Notes under the pieces: generated by a model | What the model was told of the DNA's origin: nothing | Databases searched by the model: none | Seen by the model: the letters and a program-made list of their open reading frames with translations, nothing else | In this document: in pieces, positions 4,380 to 6,434 of the stretch | Layout of the letters: every line of letters begins with the position of its first letter | How positions within the stretch are numbered: position 1 is the first letter of the stretch | Made by a program: the position numbers and the translations under genes | Origin: Acholeplasmatales bacterium | GTDB taxonomy: Bacteria > Bacillota_I > Bacilli_A > Acholeplasmatales > Anaeroplasmataceae | Reading direction: 5' to 3' | NCBI GenBank assembly: GCA_017388605.1 | Contig: JAFPIE010000236.1 | Location: 1 to 6,434, forward strand | DNA: 6,434 nt

Positions 4380-6434
4380 ATGAACAATTATCCTAATTTT
4401 AAGGACAAAGAAACATTTAAAAAAGCATTTAAGGCTTATTTAGAAGCTAAGTATGCTATTGATTTTGAAAAGTCAACACCATATCAGCAGTACGTTGTAC
4501 TAGGTGAAATGATTAGATATTATATTGCCAAGGATTGGAATAACACAAACCAGGTTACATTTGATACAAAGGCTAAGAAGGTTTATTACTTCTCTATGGA
4601 GTTCTTAATTGGCCGTATGATTACAAACAACCTTATGAACGCAGGTGTTTATGATGTTGTAAAGGAAGCTTTCGATGATATGGGTATTGACCTTAATGAG
4701 GTTGAGCACCAGGAATCTGATGCAGGCTTAGGTAATGGTGGCTTAGGTCGTCTTGCTGCATGCTTCATGGATTCTGTTGCATCCTTAGGTCTACCTGTAC
4801 ATGGTAACTGTATCCGTTACCGCTATGGCTTCTTCGAGCAAGGTGTAGTTAATGGTTATCAGGTTGAGCATCCTGACCGTTGGTTAAAGGATGTTCACGT
4901 TTGGGAAATCCGTAAGGATGAGCAGGCTGTTGAAATTCCATTCTATGGATATATTCAGATGTCTACAGTTAATGGTAAGCTAGTAGTAGAACATAAGGAT
5001 GCTGAATATGTTAAGGCAGTACCATATGATGTACCTATGATTGGTGCAGGTAACCATATCGTTAATACATTAAGATTATGGAGTGCTGAACCAGCTTCAA
5101 CATATCCTGAAAATGATGCATTCCAGTATGCAAGAAATTTAAGAGAAATTTCTTCTATGCTATATCCAAATGATGATACAGATGAGGGTAAGCTACTTCG
5201 TTTAAAGCAGCAGTATTTCTTCGTTGCTGCAGGTGTTAATGGAGCAATCCGTCTACACAAGAAGACCTTCGGTACAGTAAAGAATCTAGCTGATAAGCTA
5301 GTATTCCATATCAATGATACTCACCCAGCATTAATCGTTCCTGAATTAATGAGAATTTTAGTTGATGAGGAAGGATTATCTTGGGAGGATGCATGGAACA
5401 TTACTAAGAACTGCTGTGCATATACAAACCATACTATTTTAGCAGAAGCACTTGAAAAGTGGCCAGTTCACCTATTCAAGAGATTATTACCAAGAATTTA
5501 TACTATTACAGAGGAAATCAACCGTCGTGTATTACTTGAGATTGCATCTGTATATGGTCCAAATTCTAAGCAGGCTTATGATATGGCTATCATCAAGGAT
5601 GGTAGAGTTCATATGGCTAATTTAGCAATCCATGGCTCATTTAGCGTAAATGGTGTTGCTGCACTTCATACTGAAATTTTAAAGAATATCGAAATGAAGG
5701 TATTCAATGACTATTATCCTGGAAAGTTCAACAACAAGACAAATGGTATTACTCACCGTCGTTGGGTTGCACAATCTAATCCAGAATTAGTTGAAATTTT
5801 AAATAAGTATTGTGGTAAGGATTGGATTAAGGATCCTGAGAAGTATTTCCCTGAGCTATTAAAGATCGCTGATGATCCAAAGGCTCAGAAGGAATTCGCT
5901 TTAATGAAGAAGGCTCGTAAGGATGCTTTAGCTACAAAGATCTTCAATGAGCAGGGTATTTCATTAGATACAAATTCTATCTTTGATGTACAGGTTAAGA
6001 GATTACATGAATATAAGCGTCAGCTAATGAACGCATTACACATTATGTATGTTTATAACCGCTTAAAGAGCGATGCTGAATTCAAGAAGAATTATCATCC
6101 TCATACATTTATCTTCGGTGCAAAGGCAGCATCAGGCTATGTTTTAGCTAAGAAGATTATCAAATTAATTAACACTATCGCTGATAAGGTTAATAATGAT
6201 TATGAAACAAATTCCCTATTAAAGGTTGTATTCTGCGTTAACTATAATGTTACTTATGCAGAAACTATTATGCCAGCTGCAGATGTATCTGAGCAGATTT
6301 CAACAGCTTCTAAGGAAGCATCTGGTACAGGTAATATGAAGTTCATGATGAATGGTGCAATTACTTGTGGTACACTTGATGGTGCTAACGTAGAAATTGG
6401 TGAGCTTGTTGGTGATGACAATATCGTTATCTTC
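4380..6434 (+). CDS. glgP: Glycogen/maltodextrin phosphorylase, 3' end outside the window
   Basis: PLP-dependent GT35 phosphorylase: it removes terminal glucose from alpha-1,4-glucan with phosphate, giving glucose-1-phosphate without spending ATP. The frame is open to the window end, showing 685 codons; bacterial members usually have 750-820 residues, so the last part is missing. Family landmarks run in order: FSMEFLIGR (71-79), DAGLGNGGLGRLAACFMDS (114-132), HINDTHPAL (310-318), TNGITHRRW (454-462), VQVKRLHEYKRQ (537-548) and EASGTGNMK (646-654), whose Lys654 is the PLP-binding lysine. The short N-terminus begins almost directly with the catalytic fold and lacks an obvious regulatory extension like that of animal phosphorylase, so control is probably transcriptional. 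That fits the palindromic sites at its promoter. It follows glgB after 134 nt. Lys codons are almost all AAG, with only a handful of AAA. Glycogen versus maltodextrin preference cannot be decided from this sequence. Confidence 0.97.
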   Translation, partial: MNNYPNFKDKETFKKAFKAYLEAKYAIDFEKSTPYQQYVVLGEMIRYYIAKDWNNTNQVTFDTKAKKVYYFSMEFLIGRMITNNLMNAGVYDVVKEAFDDMGIDLNEVEHQESDAGLGNGGLGRLAACFMDSVASLGLPVHGNCIRYRYGFFEQGVVNGYQVEHPDRWLKDVHVWEIRKDEQAVEIPFYGYIQMSTVNGKLVVEHKDAEYVKAVPYDVPMIGAGNHIVNTLRLWSAEPASTYPENDAFQYARNLREISSMLYPNDDTDEGKLLRLKQQYFFVAAGVNGAIRLHKKTFGTVKNLADKLVFHINDTHPALIVPELMRILVDEEGLSWEDAWNITKNCCAYTNHTILAEALEKWPVHLFKRLLPRIYTITEEINRRVLLEIASVYGPNSKQAYDMAIIKDGRVHMANLAIHGSFSVNGVAALHTEILKNIEMKVFNDYYPGKFNNKTNGITHRRWVAQSNPELVEILNKYCGKDWIKDPEKYFPELLKIADDPKAQKEFALMKKARKDALATKIFNEQGISLDTNSIFDVQVKRLHEYKRQLMNALHIMYVYNRLKSDAEFKKNYHPHTFIFGAKAASGYVLAKKIIKLINTIADKVNNDYETNSLLKVVFCVNYNVTYAETIMPAADVSEQISTASKEASGTGNMKFMMNGAITCGTLDGANVEIGELVGDDNIVIF

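Noticed and set aside
5285..5300. Palindrome CTAGCT-GATA-AGCTAG inside glgP
   Set aside because: It falls in coding sequence and encodes ordinary residues (leucine, alanine, aspartate, lysine); one such short repeat is expected by chance.
4955..5314. Open frame of 119 codons on the - strand inside glgP
   Set aside because: Antisense to conserved phosphorylase sequence. Its length is explained by the regular codon use of glgP, and no promoter or ribosome site supports it.

Overview
The window comes from a low-GC, AT-rich member of the Bacillota, most likely a Bacilli/Erysipelotrichia-type gut lineage. Four things point there: strong purine-rich Shine-Dalgarno sites, the protein families present, a prfB-then-YitT gene order like that next to prfB in Bacillus subtilis (from memory), and TAA as the stop of every complete gene. 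Tryptophan is encoded by TGG, no in-frame TGA is used, and a UGA-reading release factor is present, so the standard bacterial code applies. The organism cannot be named from this window alone.

All genes lie on the + strand in two blocks. Block 1 (1-2154) is a tightly overlapping housekeeping operon: the C-terminal part of prfB (release factor 2), a YitT-family membrane protein that overlaps the prfB stop by 8 nt, and recX, whose ATG shares one base with the preceding TAA. Its promoter is upstream of the window.

Block 2 (2233 to the end) is a glycogen metabolism cluster: glgB (branching enzyme, complete) followed by glgP (glycogen/maltodextrin phosphorylase, cut off by the window end after 685 codons). 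GlgB introduces alpha-1,6 branches and GlgP removes glucose as glucose-1-phosphate, so the pair covers branching and phosphorolytic breakdown. The synthesis genes (glgC, glgD, glgA) are not in the window.

The two intergenic regions carry most of the regulatory signal. The 78-nt recX-glgB gap has a good sigma-A-like promoter whose -35 lies inside a perfect palindrome, plus a second small palindrome at the predicted transcription start. The 134-nt glgB-glgP gap has a second promoter (extended -10) flanked and overlapped by three copies of a GTTTYCGAAA element about 33 bp apart. This resembles a LacI/GalR-type operator array.

The other notable feature is the end of GlgB. After the normal C-terminal domain it has a roughly 48-residue acidic-then-lysine-rich tail resembling a histone H1-like domain. 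No wholly new system (CRISPR, mobile element, phage, toxin-antitoxin or biosynthetic cluster) is visible. The window is mostly ordinary core metabolism with interesting control elements and one unusual protein extension.
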